From contig NZ_CVUA01000001.1 of NCBI RefSeq assembly GCF_001282785.1, forward strand, positions 62,001 through 126,000: a DNA stretch of 64,000 bases. Reading direction: 5' to 3'. Below are positions 8,689 through 16,164 of this stretch, one piece after another. The stretch comes from Halolamina sediminis. GTDB taxonomy: Archaea > Halobacteriota > Halobacteria > Halobacteriales > Haloferacaceae. Position numbers and translations under genes: made by a program. Below the pieces are notes generated by a model that worked only from the letters and a program-made list of their open reading frames with translations, ran no database searches and was not told the origin of the DNA. Position 1 is the first letter of the stretch; each line of letters starts with the position of its first letter.

Positions 8689-9273
8689 ATGGAGTACGAC
8701 CTCGCCATCGACGGCGCGCCCGAGAGCGTCTCGGCCGGGACCGCGCTACTGCTGCTACACCCCAGCATCGGGGAGACCGACCGCGTCGACACCGACTTCC
8801 TCAGCGTCGACACCGACCGCTTCCTAGTCGTCTCGACCCGAACCACCGCTCGCGAGGTCGAACAGAAACTCGACTACTACGAGGTCGAGGAGTCGCGGGC
8901 GGAGATCCTCGACACGCTCTCGATCGAGCGGGGCTACTCCCGGCGCTCGGCGCCGCACGTCCACTACGCTGCCGGCCCGGACGACGTGGAGGGGATCGTC
9001 GAGCAGGTCGAGGCGTTCCTCACCGAGAACGACGGGAAGCGCCGGATCACGCTCGACTCGCTCAGCGAACTGGCGTACTACGGCGACGAGGCGGCCGCGC
9101 TGGAGACTGCCGAACGACTGATCGAACTGGTACGCGAACACGACGCCGTCTGCCTGTTTCACCTTTCCAGCGAGGTCCACGACGACGAGACCGTCGCCGC
9201 GTTCGCGGAACTGTTCGACGCGACGGTCCGCCTCCACGACGACGGGACCGTGAGCTACGAACCGCAGGAGTAG
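8689..9273 (+). CDS. Degenerate RecA/KaiC-fold protein of haloarchaea
   Basis: A 194-residue protein with alternating beta and helical segments like the RecA/KaiC core. The site of the P-loop reads ALLLLHPSIGETDRVDTDF, which lacks GxxxxGK[TS]. It therefore probably cannot hydrolyse ATP. A FLVVSTRTTAREVEQKLDYY segment resembles the strand-helix after Walker A in KaiC-like proteins, and CLFHLSSEVHDDETVAAFAELFD resembles the late core strands. I recall related haloarchaeal proteins named HTR-like. The role is unknown; binding partners among working KaiC-like ATPases would fit. The ATG at 8689 starts EYDLAIDGAPESV. Confidence 0.72.
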   Translation: MEYDLAIDGAPESVSAGTALLLLHPSIGETDRVDTDFLSVDTDRFLVVSTRTTAREVEQKLDYYEVEESRAEILDTLSIERGYSRRSAPHVHYAAGPDDVEGIVEQVEAFLTENDGKRRITLDSLSELAYYGDEAAALETAERLIELVREHDAVCLFHLSSEVHDDETVAAFAELFDATVRLHDDGTVSYEPQE

Positions 9274-9318
9274 GGCAGGGACGGCGTTCTCGCCGTCGTC
9301 GGTTAGTCGTTTCCACTC

Positions 9319-9628
9319 GAGACACCGAGACAGCGGTGTGGCTTCCGTTCCAGTCGAAACGAAGAGTGGAGTCGAAAGAGCCGAAACGGTTCGTGCAGTC
9401 GAAACGGATGGTAGAGTCGAAACGGGAGAGTGCAGTGGAAACGGAGAGTGCAGTGGAAACGGATGATAGAGTCGAAACGGGAGAGTGCAGTGGAAACGGG
9501 GGAAACAGTCGAAGAGGGACGCACAGTCGAAAGAGAGGGAGCAGTCGAAACGCAGCCTCCACTCGAAACAGTGAGTGTACTCGAAACACCGAGCGCACTC
9601 GAAGCACCAAGTGGACCCGAAACGCTCC
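9319..9628. repeat. 18/9-bp minisatellite with CGAAAC core
   Basis: This fills the 359-base gap between two genes. The tetramer GAAA/GAAG of an [A/C]GTCGAAACnG-like unit occurs at 9356, 9374, 9383, 9401, 9419, 9438, 9456, 9474, 9493, 9502, 9511, 9529, 9547, 9565, 9583, 9601 and 9619. Spacing is thus almost always 18 or 9 bases, with three 19-base steps. A first unit with GAGA sits at 9319. Because of the 19-base steps no reading frame is kept through the array, so it is not coding. The core resembles the TCGAAAC centre of the origin boxes 3 kb away but lacks their G run. Confidence 0.85.
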
Positions 9629-9632
9629 GCCG

Positions 9633-10415
9633 CTACTCGGCGAGCGAGTCGATCGTCTTCTCCGCCCACTGGACCGCGTACTCGGCGCCGTGATCCCGGT
9701 AGGCAAGCGTATCAAGCGCCGCGAACGGCGCGGGTAGATCGAGGCCGTGTTTCAGCGCCGAACACGCCAGCTCCGTCGCCGCCGGGAACTCCGTCTCCCC
9801 GCGGGCGACCTCGCCCGGGAGGTCGTCGATCCGGCCGACGAGGCGGTCGCCGGCGTCCTCCCACGCGGCGTGGAGTTCGTCGTGATCGCCTTCCCACGCG
9901 CGGAACCGCTCGCGGGTGTGCAGGCCGACCCACGCGTCGAACAGCGCGGCCGCGATCTGGTACGTCGCGGTGCCGCCGAGCCCGAGTGCGTCGTCGAGTT
10001 CGGCGTACTGCTCGCCAAAGAAGGGGAGGAAGCTCTCCGGAACCCCCTCCTCGATCTCCACCAGCGCCTCGGCGACGAGGAAGTCGCGGAACGACGCCGG
10101 GGTCGTCTCGGCGCGGGCCTTGACGAGCACCGTCGGCGGCTGGGTCTGCTGTGTCCGGACGACCGTGCCGTCACCCGGAAGGCCGATGGTGAACTGCTCG
10201 GAGGCGTACGCTTCGAGCTGTGCGGGCGTGTTTTCGGGCAGCCACGTCTCGGGGTAGCTGGCGGGATCGAGCGACTCCACGAGGAGGCCCAACTCCTCCG
10301 CGACCGCCGGCGGGAGCGTCTCGAAGTCCCGCTCGGTGTCGAGAACGAGCACGTCGGGCGTGATCTCGCTGTGCAGTCGCTCGACCGCCGGCGAGAGCGT
10401 CCGCTCGGCGAACAT
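9633..10415 (-). CDS. Uncharacterised haloarchaeal protein (DUF7089-like)
   Basis: A 260-residue acidic cytoplasmic protein that I cannot assign to a known enzyme. Residues 1-60 (FAERTLSPAVERLHSEITPDVLVLDT) look like a small alpha/beta segment. The rest is helical, with blocks SFLPFFGEQYAELDDAL and AAALFDAWVGLHTRERFRAW that look like a buried helical bundle. Start and stop overlap by one base with the 30-residue membrane peptide gene upstream (ATGA), so the two are probably translationally coupled. The closeness to the origin cluster may be chance. It ends next to the minisatellite. Confidence 0.75.
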   Translation of the reverse strand: MFAERTLSPAVERLHSEITPDVLVLDTERDFETLPPAVAEELGLLVESLDPASYPETWLPENTPAQLEAYASEQFTIGLPGDGTVVRTQQTQPPTVLVKARAETTPASFRDFLVAEALVEIEEGVPESFLPFFGEQYAELDDALGLGGTATYQIAAALFDAWVGLHTRERFRAWEGDHDELHAAWEDAGDRLVGRIDDLPGEVARGETEFPAATELACSALKHGLDLPAPFAALDTLAYRDHGAEYAVQWAEKTIDSLAE

Positions 10416-10507
10416 CAGGCCGAGAGGACGATCTGGAAGACGAACGCGAACGCCAGAAGCGCCGACAGGCCGACTGTGCTGGTGACGATCTTCGTCGCCG
10501 TGCTCAT
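10415..10507 (-). CDS. 30-residue single-pass membrane peptide
   Basis: ATG at 10505-10507 and TGA overlapping the ATG of the next gene. The product begins MSTATKIVTSTVG and then has a hydrophobic stretch SALLAFAFVFQIVL ending S-A, one predicted transmembrane helix. The one-base overlap with the downstream gene and the clean hydrophobic profile argue that it is real. No enzymatic motif is possible at this size. It may anchor or regulate the product of the coupled gene. Confidence 0.7.
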   Translation of the reverse strand: MSTATKIVTSTVGLSALLAFAFVFQIVLSA

Positions 10508-10594
10508 AGCACCATCTGCGACCGCGTGGCTGTTAACGGTTGCTGAAGCGGTCGGGGTGGGAGAAAGGGATGGGGAGGGTCGGGGGACGGACAC

Positions 10595-11389
10595 CTACTC
10601 GTCGATACCGTAGTCGTCGGCCATCTCGATCACGTATCGGCCGTCCTCCTGGAGCGAGATGATGTACTCTTTCCGGTCGTACAGCTCCATGAGGTTGAGT
10701 TCGTACTGGCCAGGAGCGGTGATCTTGATGCTCTCGAACTGGTCGTTCAGCTCCTCGCGCAGCGCGCCGAGATCGGCGTCGTCGTCGGTCTCCGGCTCCT
10801 CGTGTTCGGGGGCCGAGCCCGCGACGGGTTGTTTCTCGACCGGGTCGTCGTCCTCGGGCCCGACCGCGCCCGAGATATCGAACTCGTCGGGAGAGACGTC
10901 CGAAGGAGTCTCCGTCGGGGGACCCTGCGGCGTCCCACGGGCGGGGGAGTTGGCCTCCGAGGATTCCGCCTCAGCCTCGGTCATCGTCCGGCGAGCCTCG
11001 TCGATCTCGTCGACGCTGGCCGACGAGGAGCGAGCGTCGGTCTGTGCGCGGTCCTCCGAACCGCCGGGGTCGACCTCAGCGCCGAGATCGCCCTCGGGTT
11101 CTGGGGGCTCCGGCTCGGCTGATTCCGCTGGCTCGGCGGATTCAGCAGATCGGGGATCAGCAGGTTCGGGGTCTGGCGACTCGGTGTCAGCCGGAGTGGC
11201 GTCGCTACTCGTCGCGGACGGCTCGGCATCGGCCGGAGTGGCGTCGCTGCGCGTCGCGGACGCCTCGGCGGTGTCGCGGCCGGCCGGCTGGAACTGGAAC
11301 TTGTTCCCGCCGCAGTTCGGACAGCCCGACAGCATCTCCTTGGAGCCGTCGTCGAACTGCCGGCCGCAGGTGGTACACTCGTGGGGCAC
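10595..11389 (-). CDS. oapC: Origin-associated zinc-ribbon protein OapC
   Basis: A 264-residue protein with an N-terminal zinc ribbon (CTTCGRQF ... GCPNCGG, about residues 5-27). It is followed by a long low-complexity acidic, Pro/Ser/Glu-rich linker (about 40-190) and a conserved C-terminal domain (ELNDQFESIKITAPGQYELNLMELYDRKEYIISLQEDGRYVIE split by turns). The start codon is GTG at 11387-11389, fixed by PHECTTCG and by the four-base gap to oapB. The oapC-oapB-oapA order beside orc1 and an origin is a conserved haloarchaeal arrangement, hence the name origin-associated protein. The biochemical role is not established. The linker DNA contains tandem imperfect repeats (encoding AxxSDATPAD units). 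Confidence 0.85.
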   Translation of the reverse strand: MPHECTTCGRQFDDGSKEMLSGCPNCGGNKFQFQPAGRDTAEASATRSDATPADAEPSATSSDATPADTESPDPEPADPRSAESAEPAESAEPEPPEPEGDLGAEVDPGGSEDRAQTDARSSSASVDEIDEARRTMTEAEAESSEANSPARGTPQGPPTETPSDVSPDEFDISGAVGPEDDDPVEKQPVAGSAPEHEEPETDDDADLGALREELNDQFESIKITAPGQYELNLMELYDRKEYIISLQEDGRYVIEMADDYGIDE

Positions 11390-11393
11390 GGGA

Positions 11394-11783
11394 CTACTTG
11401 CGCGAGACGAGCGCGCTGATCAGGTTCTCGTCCTTGTGGAGCGTCTGGATCTGGTTCGCCGGGCCGATCACGGTGAGCTTCTGGGTCTGCTCTTCTTTCC
11501 CCATCAGCCGGTCGAACAGCCCAGGGTTGCTCGAACTCGACTTGGGGTAGGTCTCGATCTCGATGCCGCTGAACTCGTCGGGGCTGATCTCGGTCATCGT
11601 CACCTCGATCAGCTTCGACTCCTCGTCGGGGGTGAGCCCCTCCTCTAAGATCACGATGTTGCCGTCGCGGACGCCGTCGAGGATGAGGCGGATCTTCTCC
11701 ATGCTGGTGAGTCCCTCCATCCGGGCGCCGCTGATCATGTCGACCCGGACCCCGTCGCCGTCGCCGCTGGTTACTTCGGGCAT
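11394..11783 (-). CDS. oapB: Origin-associated protein OapB (DUF2073)
   Basis: A 129-residue DUF2073 protein. The conserved start is VRVDMISGARMEGLTSMEK, followed by KIRLILDGVRDGNIVILEEGLTPDEE. The C-terminal part is LTVIGPANQIQTLHKDE. The family is found in euryarchaea next to an Era-like GTPase and, in haloarchaea, beside the orc1-linked origin. Its function is unproven; roles in replication and in RNA metabolism have both been considered. It lies two bases downstream of oapA and four bases upstream of oapC, so it is the middle gene of a three-gene operon read away from the origin. Confidence 0.9.
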   Translation of the reverse strand: MPEVTSGDGDGVRVDMISGARMEGLTSMEKIRLILDGVRDGNIVILEEGLTPDEESKLIEVTMTEISPDEFSGIEIETYPKSSSSNPGLFDRLMGKEEQTQKLTVIGPANQIQTLHKDENLISALVSRK

Positions 11784-11785
11784 TG

Positions 11786-12427
11786 TTAGGAGAAGTACTC
11801 CGCGATTTTCTCGTACACTTCGTCCATGTTCTGTCCCTCCAGTGCCGACAGGGGAATCGTCTCGTGCTGGGGGAACGCGTTCGCGATGCGCTGGATGTCC
11901 GACTCCTCTTTGTCGATCTTGTTCGCGAGGATCAGCACCGGGAGCTCCTGACTCTCGATGATGCCGATCAGCATCGTGTTCACCTGCGTGAACGGGTCCT
12001 CGGTGCTGTCGAGCACGTAGATCACGCCGTCGACGTCCTCCCGGAGCCAGTGCATGGCTTCGGCCACGCCCTCGGTGGCCTCGCGGGAGCGCCGGACGGC
12101 GTCCTCTTTCTCCATGTCGTGGTCGAGGAACTCCTCGTAGTCGACCTTCGTCGCGACGCCGGGCGTGTCGACGATGTCGATCGTAACCTCTCGGCCGTCA
12201 CGCTCGATCGTCACGTCCTCCTTCCGGCGTGCACGCCGGGTCTCGTGGGGGATGTGACTCTCCGGGCCCACCGCGTCGCCGGTCCAGTCGCGGGCGATCC
12301 GGTTCGCCAGCGTGGTCTTCCCGGCGTTCGGCGGGCCGTATATCCCGATCCGTTTCGGCTCCTCCGATGCGAACAGGCCGTCCGTGACCCGCGTAATGCT
12401 TTGTTTCAGATTCGTGAGCAGACCCAT
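11786..12427 (-). CDS. oapA: Origin-associated Era-like GTPase OapA
   Basis: A 213-residue GTPase of the TRAFAC/Era type. G1 is GPPNAGKT at residues 31-38, G3 is DTPG near residue 88, and G4 is NKID near residue 175. An amphipathic N-terminal helix (LLTNLKQSITRVTDGLF) may mediate membrane or partner contact. No KH domain follows, unlike bacterial Era. It is the first gene of the oapABC operon and faces away from the replication origin. Its promoter has TTAAGTATATC at about 12484-12494 and the mRNA would have a short leader with a hairpin (12439-12460) and a purine-rich GGAGATAAGG just before the ATG. Confidence 0.93.
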   Translation of the reverse strand: MGLLTNLKQSITRVTDGLFASEEPKRIGIYGPPNAGKTTLANRIARDWTGDAVGPESHIPHETRRARRKEDVTIERDGREVTIDIVDTPGVATKVDYEEFLDHDMEKEDAVRRSREATEGVAEAMHWLREDVDGVIYVLDSTEDPFTQVNTMLIGIIESQELPVLILANKIDKEESDIQRIANAFPQHETIPLSALEGQNMDEVYEKIAEYFS

Positions 12428-12438
12428 CCTTATCTCCT

Positions 12439-12460
12439 GCTCCCTGTGGCGGTAGGGAGC
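12439..12460 (-). promoter_or_regulatory. Hairpin in the oapA leader, with upstream TATA box
   Basis: GCTCCCT and AGGGAGC are separated by eight bases and form a 7-bp stem that ends about 12 bases before the oapA start. It lies downstream of the TATA-like element at 12484-12494, so it would be in the mRNA. Haloarchaeal genes are often leaderless, which makes a leader with a stem and ribosome-binding purines (GGAGATAAGG) notable. Translational control is possible but unproven. Confidence 0.5.
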
Positions 12461-12663
12461 GGTTACACCGAGTTCCGCCGGCGATATACTTAAGAATGGC
12501 GTCGAGCAGGGTGAGGCGTTCCGACCGCAGACGACGCCCTCCCCGATCGAAAACCGCGTTCCGAACCGTCGAGAGGAAACGGAGGGTCGACGGGAGGAAC
12601 CGGAGGCGCACTGACGTAGCGGGGGGCGACGAACCGAGACTCGCTCAGTATCAGTAAGTGGGC

Positions 12664-12690
12664 GTTTCCAGTCGAAACAGTGGTGTGGGG
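12664..12690 (+). promoter_or_regulatory. Origin recognition box, left cluster, forward
   Basis: GTTTCCAGTCGAAACAGTGG followed by TGTGGGG. The core plus G run points toward the AT-rich region. It is the initiator binding site furthest from orc1. Confidence 0.75.
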
Positions 12691-12784
12691 TTAGCGAAAC
12701 GGGCTTCGGTTGAGATGATCGTCAGGTGAGAACGGCTGAACCTACCGTTCGGCGGGGTTCGGCTCTCGAGAGAGACACCGAGCA

Positions 12785-12812
12785 ACCCCCTCCCCATCGT
12801 TTCCCGTGGAAC
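12785..12812 (-). promoter_or_regulatory. Origin recognition box, left cluster, reverse
   Basis: On the minus strand GTTCCACGGGAAACGATGGGG followed by AGGGGGT (quoted in two parts). It faces the first box, so the left cluster is an inverted pair about 95 bases apart. Confidence 0.75.
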
Positions 12813-12852
12813 AACGAGACAGTCCGGGGTGGGGGTAGCGAGCTGGCCGACA

Positions 12853-12950
12853 GAAACACAACTAACCACACAACTCCACGTCTAAATAAAGAAGATAGAT
12901 TGCAGTACGGACTAATCTATCGTCGTATGATGTAAAACTACTGCTCGACA
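12853..12950. other. AT-rich duplex unwinding region of the origin
   Basis: This is the only strongly AT-rich stretch in the first 40 kb. It includes TCTAAATAAAGAAGATAG and, further on, CTAATCTATCGTC and ATGATGTAAAAC. It lies between the left (12664-12812) and right (12975-13051) box clusters, as expected for the site of initial strand opening. Confidence 0.8.
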
Positions 12951-12974
12951 GAGGGCAGTATCTGCCGGTTCTTA

Positions 12975-13051
12975 CCCCCCACCCCCACTGTTTCCGCGTT
13001 CCACCCGAAACGAGGGGGTGGGGGGGGGTCACGACCCCACCTCCGTTTCAC
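12975..13051. promoter_or_regulatory. Overlapping inverted origin boxes with long G runs
   Basis: Three boxes are packed together: reverse at 12975-13003, forward at 12998-13028 with a run of five then nine G interrupted by T, and reverse at 13034-13051. The first two overlap through GTTCCACCC, so their G runs point outward in opposite directions. These are the longest G runs in the window. Confidence 0.8.
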
Positions 13052-13252
13052 GTCGACCGCGGATCGACCCCGCACATCGATCGGCGCCATCACCCACTTC
13101 CACACTCAGTTGACCTCTCTGCACCCGAAGCGATGGCTGCGTGTAAGTCGCTCGGTAGCACCCCCAGTTTCACGTGCATCGACGCCCGGCGATCCTCGGT
13201 GGCCAGCTCCACGAACTGGGCACTCCTCGTCGAACTTCCCACCTGGGGCTGA

Positions 13253-13272
13253 TCCACTCGAAACAGTGGGGT
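13253..13272 (+). promoter_or_regulatory. Origin recognition box, right cluster
   Basis: TCCACTCGAAACAGTGGGGT, forward. It shares CGAAACAGTGG with the leftmost box and lies 235 bases before orc1. Confidence 0.7.
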
Positions 13273-13479
13273 ACGGAGGCAGCGATACACTGACTGAAAA
13301 CGACTCGGGACGACAATCGTCGACACAACTCCCCAGCAGATCGAGCCGACAGGGACAGGTTTTTGGTACCCCTATTCATTTGGTTCGAGTGCATCAACTG
13401 GACGGCGCTCCGGAACGTCTCCCGTGAGATCGCGTCTTGCAGCGGGTCACGTGCCGGATATACCGGTCCCGAGTGCCGT

Positions 13480-13501
13480 TCTCCACACGAAACGTAGGGG
13501 T
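13480..13501 (+). promoter_or_regulatory. Origin-box-like site over the orc1 start
   Basis: TCTCCACACGAAACGTAGGGG ends seven bases before the orc1 ATG and lies just downstream of a TATA-like palindrome (GGATATACC, about 13457-13465). It would cover the transcription start, so binding by Orc1 would give autorepression. It also matches the dispersed motif seen at 1359-1384 and 37848-37873. Confidence 0.55.
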
Positions 13502-13507
13502 ATCCAA

Positions 13508-15163
13508 ATGAACGACACCGACGACGATACGGACGGAGAAGGCGATCCGAACGACGGCTGGCCGATCACCGACGACGACGCCTTCGACGAAGCGGACAGT
13601 GCCGAGGATACCGATCCGGACGGGACCGAGGAGACGCCCGATGCCGACGAGTCGGAGCCGACCGACGATCTTCCGGATGGGATCGACTCCTCGCTAGACA
13701 CGGAGGGGACCGACTCTTCCGTCGATCTCGACACCGGCGGCGTCGATATCGACCGAATGCTGGAGGACGACGGCGACAGTCAGGGGCTGTTCGACGACCT
13801 GATGGCCGGGGAACCGATCTTCAGCAACAAGGAGGTGCTCAGACCCTCCTACACGCCCCACGAGCTCCCCCACCGGACGGACCAGATCAACCAGATGGCC
13901 ACCATCCTGGTGTCGGCGCTGCGCGGGGACACGCCGTCGAACATCCTGATCTACGGGAAGACGGGGACGGGGAAGACCGCGAGCGCGAAGTTCGTGAGCC
14001 AGGAGCTCGAGTCCACCTCCGAGAAGTACGACGTCCCCTGTGAGGTGGAGTATATCAACTGCGAGATCACGGACACGCAGTACCGCGTGCTCGCCCAACT
14101 CGCGAACAAGTTCATCGAGAAGAACCGCGAGATCGTCGGCGACCGCCTCGACGAGCTTCGCGAGCTCCGCTCGGCGGCGGCCGACGGCGACGAGGACGCG
14201 CTCGCCGACACCGAGTTCGACAGCGTCGAGGCGGTCGACGAGGAGATCGCCGACCTCGAGGACGACCGCGAGGAGATGGAGGAGGTGCCGATGACCGGCT
14301 GGCCGACCGACCGGGTGTACACCAAGTTCTTCGACGCGATCGACTACCACGAGCGCGTGGTCGTCATCATGCTCGACGAGATCGACAAGCTCGTCGAGAA
14401 GTCCGGCGACGACACGCTGTACAACCTCTCCCGGATGAACTCCGAACTGGAGACCTCCCGGATTTCGATCATGGGAATCTCGAACGACCTGAAGTTCACC
14501 GACTTCCTCGACCCCCGGGTCAAGTCGAGTCTGGGCGAGGAAGAGATCGTGTTCCCGCCGTACGACGCGAATCAGCTTCGGGACATCCTCCAGCACCGCT
14601 CGGACGTGGCGTTCAAGGAGGACGCACTGACTGACGACGTGATCCCGCTCTGTGCCGCCTTCGCCGCACAGGAGCACGGGGACGCCCGCCGAGCCCTGGA
14701 CCTCCTCCGGACCGCCGGCGAACTCGCCGAGCGCAGTCAGGCCGAGACTGTCGAGGAGCAGCACGTCCGGCAGGCACAGGACAAGATCGAGCTTGACCGC
14801 GTCGTCGAGGTCGTCCGCACCCTCCCCACTCAGAGCAAGATCGTCCTGTTTGCGACGATCCTGCTGGAGAAAAACGGCGTCCACAACATCAACACCGGCG
14901 AGGTGTTCAACATCTACAAGCGGCTCTGTGAGGAGATCGACGCCGACGTGCTCACCCAGCGCCGCGTCACGGATCTGATCAGCGAACTCGACATGCTGGG
15001 GATCGTCAACGCCGTCGTCGTCTCGAAAGGTCGCTACGGCCGCACGAAGGAGATCTCGCTGTCGGTCCCGATCGAGGAGACCGAACACGTCCTCCTCTCG
15101 GACTCCCGGCTCGGCGACATCGAGAACGCCCAGCCGTTCGTGCAGGCCCGGTTCGACAACTGA
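13508..15163 (+). CDS. orc1: Replication initiator Orc1/Cdc6
   Basis: A 551-residue AAA+ initiator that binds the origin boxes beside it and loads MCM. About 100 acidic residues of low complexity come first, and the AAA+ fold starts near IFSNKEVLRPSYTPHELPHR (103-122). Walker A is GKTGTGKT (150-157) and Walker B is VVIMLDEIDK. Sensor 1 is the ISIMGISNDLKF block, and a C-terminal winged helix ends in the RVTDLISELDMLGI region. A charged insertion of about 45 residues (ELRSAAADGDEDALADTEFD region) lies between Walker A and B. The ATG at 13508 follows the origin-box-like site directly. The long acidic N-terminus is typical of haloarchaeal Orc1 and may be a partner-binding tail. Confidence 0.97.
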   Translation: MNDTDDDTDGEGDPNDGWPITDDDAFDEADSAEDTDPDGTEETPDADESEPTDDLPDGIDSSLDTEGTDSSVDLDTGGVDIDRMLEDDGDSQGLFDDLMAGEPIFSNKEVLRPSYTPHELPHRTDQINQMATILVSALRGDTPSNILIYGKTGTGKTASAKFVSQELESTSEKYDVPCEVEYINCEITDTQYRVLAQLANKFIEKNREIVGDRLDELRELRSAAADGDEDALADTEFDSVEAVDEEIADLEDDREEMEEVPMTGWPTDRVYTKFFDAIDYHERVVVIMLDEIDKLVEKSGDDTLYNLSRMNSELETSRISIMGISNDLKFTDFLDPRVKSSLGEEEIVFPPYDANQLRDILQHRSDVAFKEDALTDDVIPLCAAFAAQEHGDARRALDLLRTAGELAERSQAETVEEQHVRQAQDKIELDRVVEVVRTLPTQSKIVLFATILLEKNGVHNINTGEVFNIYKRLCEEIDADVLTQRRVTDLISELDMLGIVNAVVVSKGRYGRTKEISLSVPIEETEHVLLSDSRLGDIENAQPFVQARFDN

Positions 15164-15221
15164 TCGGTTCGGGCAGCGTTCCCTTTTGCCGACGTAGAGA
15201 ACTTCTTCGACAGCTACCGTC

Positions 15222-16037
15222 TCACGCTGCAGCGATCCGGTTCGAGGACAGCCCCGGACTCGAAACCCCCTCGACCGACGCCGGCATTTCGACTCCAGTC
15301 GAAGCGGTGGCGTTCACCGTCGCGGCGCCGTCGGTCGTCGCGCTCGCGATGCCCGAATCGACGGGGCCGGCCGTCGCCGCGCCCGAGAACCCCAGCCGGA
15401 CCCAGCCGAGGTAGGGGATCCGGAGTCGCGCGGTGCCGACCACCCACTCGGGCTTCACCGGCTCACGGATGTTGCCAGTCTGGTCGTAGTAGGCGTTGTT
15501 GTCGCCCTTCGTGATGAAGCCGTCGTGGGGGGCTGGACAGTTGTCCATCTCGGCGCAGTTGTCGGCGCCACGGACCCACGCCTTGTTTGCCTCGTCGTAC
15601 CAGTTCTCGCCCTCCTCGACCCAGAACCGGGCGCGGTGGATGATCGGCGGGCCCGTCCCGCTGCTCTGGTAGACGACGACGGTGCCGAAGTCGTTGAACG
15701 TCTCGTAGCCGACCTCCTCGCCGACGCGGTGGGTGACGACGCCAGTGTCCCCGCGGGCGGCGTCGGGCGCGAAGCGGCCGGGTTCGGTGACGAAGATCAG
15801 GTCGCCCTTCTGCATGTTGGGGTCCATGCTCCCGCTCTCGACGGCGACCATCGGCGGCCAGATGCCGCTGATCCCGAACAGCAACAGCCCGACGAGCGCG
15901 ACCGTCGCCATGCTGGTCAGCATCTCGCGAGCGAACATCAGCGGGCCGCTCTCGGCGTGGAGGAACCGCTGGATCAGCCCGTCCGGTTCGTCGTCGCCGG
16001 CGGACGGCTTCGGCGGGGAACCCTCGCCAGCACTCAT
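15222..16037 (-). CDS. Signal peptidase I, archaeal/ER type
   Basis: A 271-residue membrane serine protease that removes signal peptides on the outer face. An N-terminal cytoplasmic part is followed by a transmembrane helix (MATVALVGLLLFGISGIW, about 43-60) and then box B with catalytic Ser70 in ESGSMDPNM. The box D equivalent is PIIHRARF with His134 in place of the bacterial Lys, and box E is ITKGDNN. This Ser-His-Asp layout is the Sec11/ER-type family. A segment of about 45 residues with two Cys (WVRGADNCAEMDNC) is inserted between the boxes, and a Ser/Ala/Thr-rich tail of about 45 residues follows VVGTARLRIPYLGWVRL. The ATG at 16037 (MSAGEGSPPK) is preferred because the upstream extension is Arg-rich and reaches into the next promoter. 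Confidence 0.93.
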   Translation of the reverse strand: MSAGEGSPPKPSAGDDEPDGLIQRFLHAESGPLMFAREMLTSMATVALVGLLLFGISGIWPPMVAVESGSMDPNMQKGDLIFVTEPGRFAPDAARGDTGVVTHRVGEEVGYETFNDFGTVVVYQSSGTGPPIIHRARFWVEEGENWYDEANKAWVRGADNCAEMDNCPAPHDGFITKGDNNAYYDQTGNIREPVKPEWVVGTARLRIPYLGWVRLGFSGAATAGPVDSGIASATTDGAATVNATASTGVEMPASVEGVSSPGLSSNRIAAA

Positions 16038-16164
16038 CTGGTCACCGCTTGACGGGGGGCCGCCATAGGCCTTCTGACTACTCCGCCTCCGCCGGCGTCG
16101 CCGCTCTCGCACGTTTTTGGCCGCAACCGACACCCTTTCGGCCCGTAGGTCCGCGCGTCACCCC

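Larger units (their letters stand above)
12661..13505. other. oriC: Chromosomal replication origin (orc1-linked oriC)
   Basis: This fills most of the 1080-base gene-free gap between oapA and orc1. It has about eight origin recognition box (ORB)-like sites with a TTCCAnnCGAAAC core followed by a G run. Forward sites are at 12664-12690, 12998-13028, 13253-13272 and 13480-13501. Reverse sites are at 12785-12812, 12975-13003 and 13034-13051, with a weak one at 13160-13176. Between the left and right clusters lies an AT-rich stretch. Inverted box clusters around an unwinding region beside the initiator gene is the standard haloarchaeal origin architecture. Bases 12500-12660 contain no gene and no clear box. 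Confidence 0.92.

Noticed and set aside
9319-9628. CRISPR array for the 18-base repeats
   Set aside because: Repeats are too short, there are no unique spacers of constant length, and no cas genes are in the window.
9062-9715. Frames through the 18-base minisatellite on both strands
   Set aside because: The 19-base steps break the frame periodicity, the products are unrelated hexapeptide-like runs in every frame, and the frames overlap well-supported neighbouring genes.
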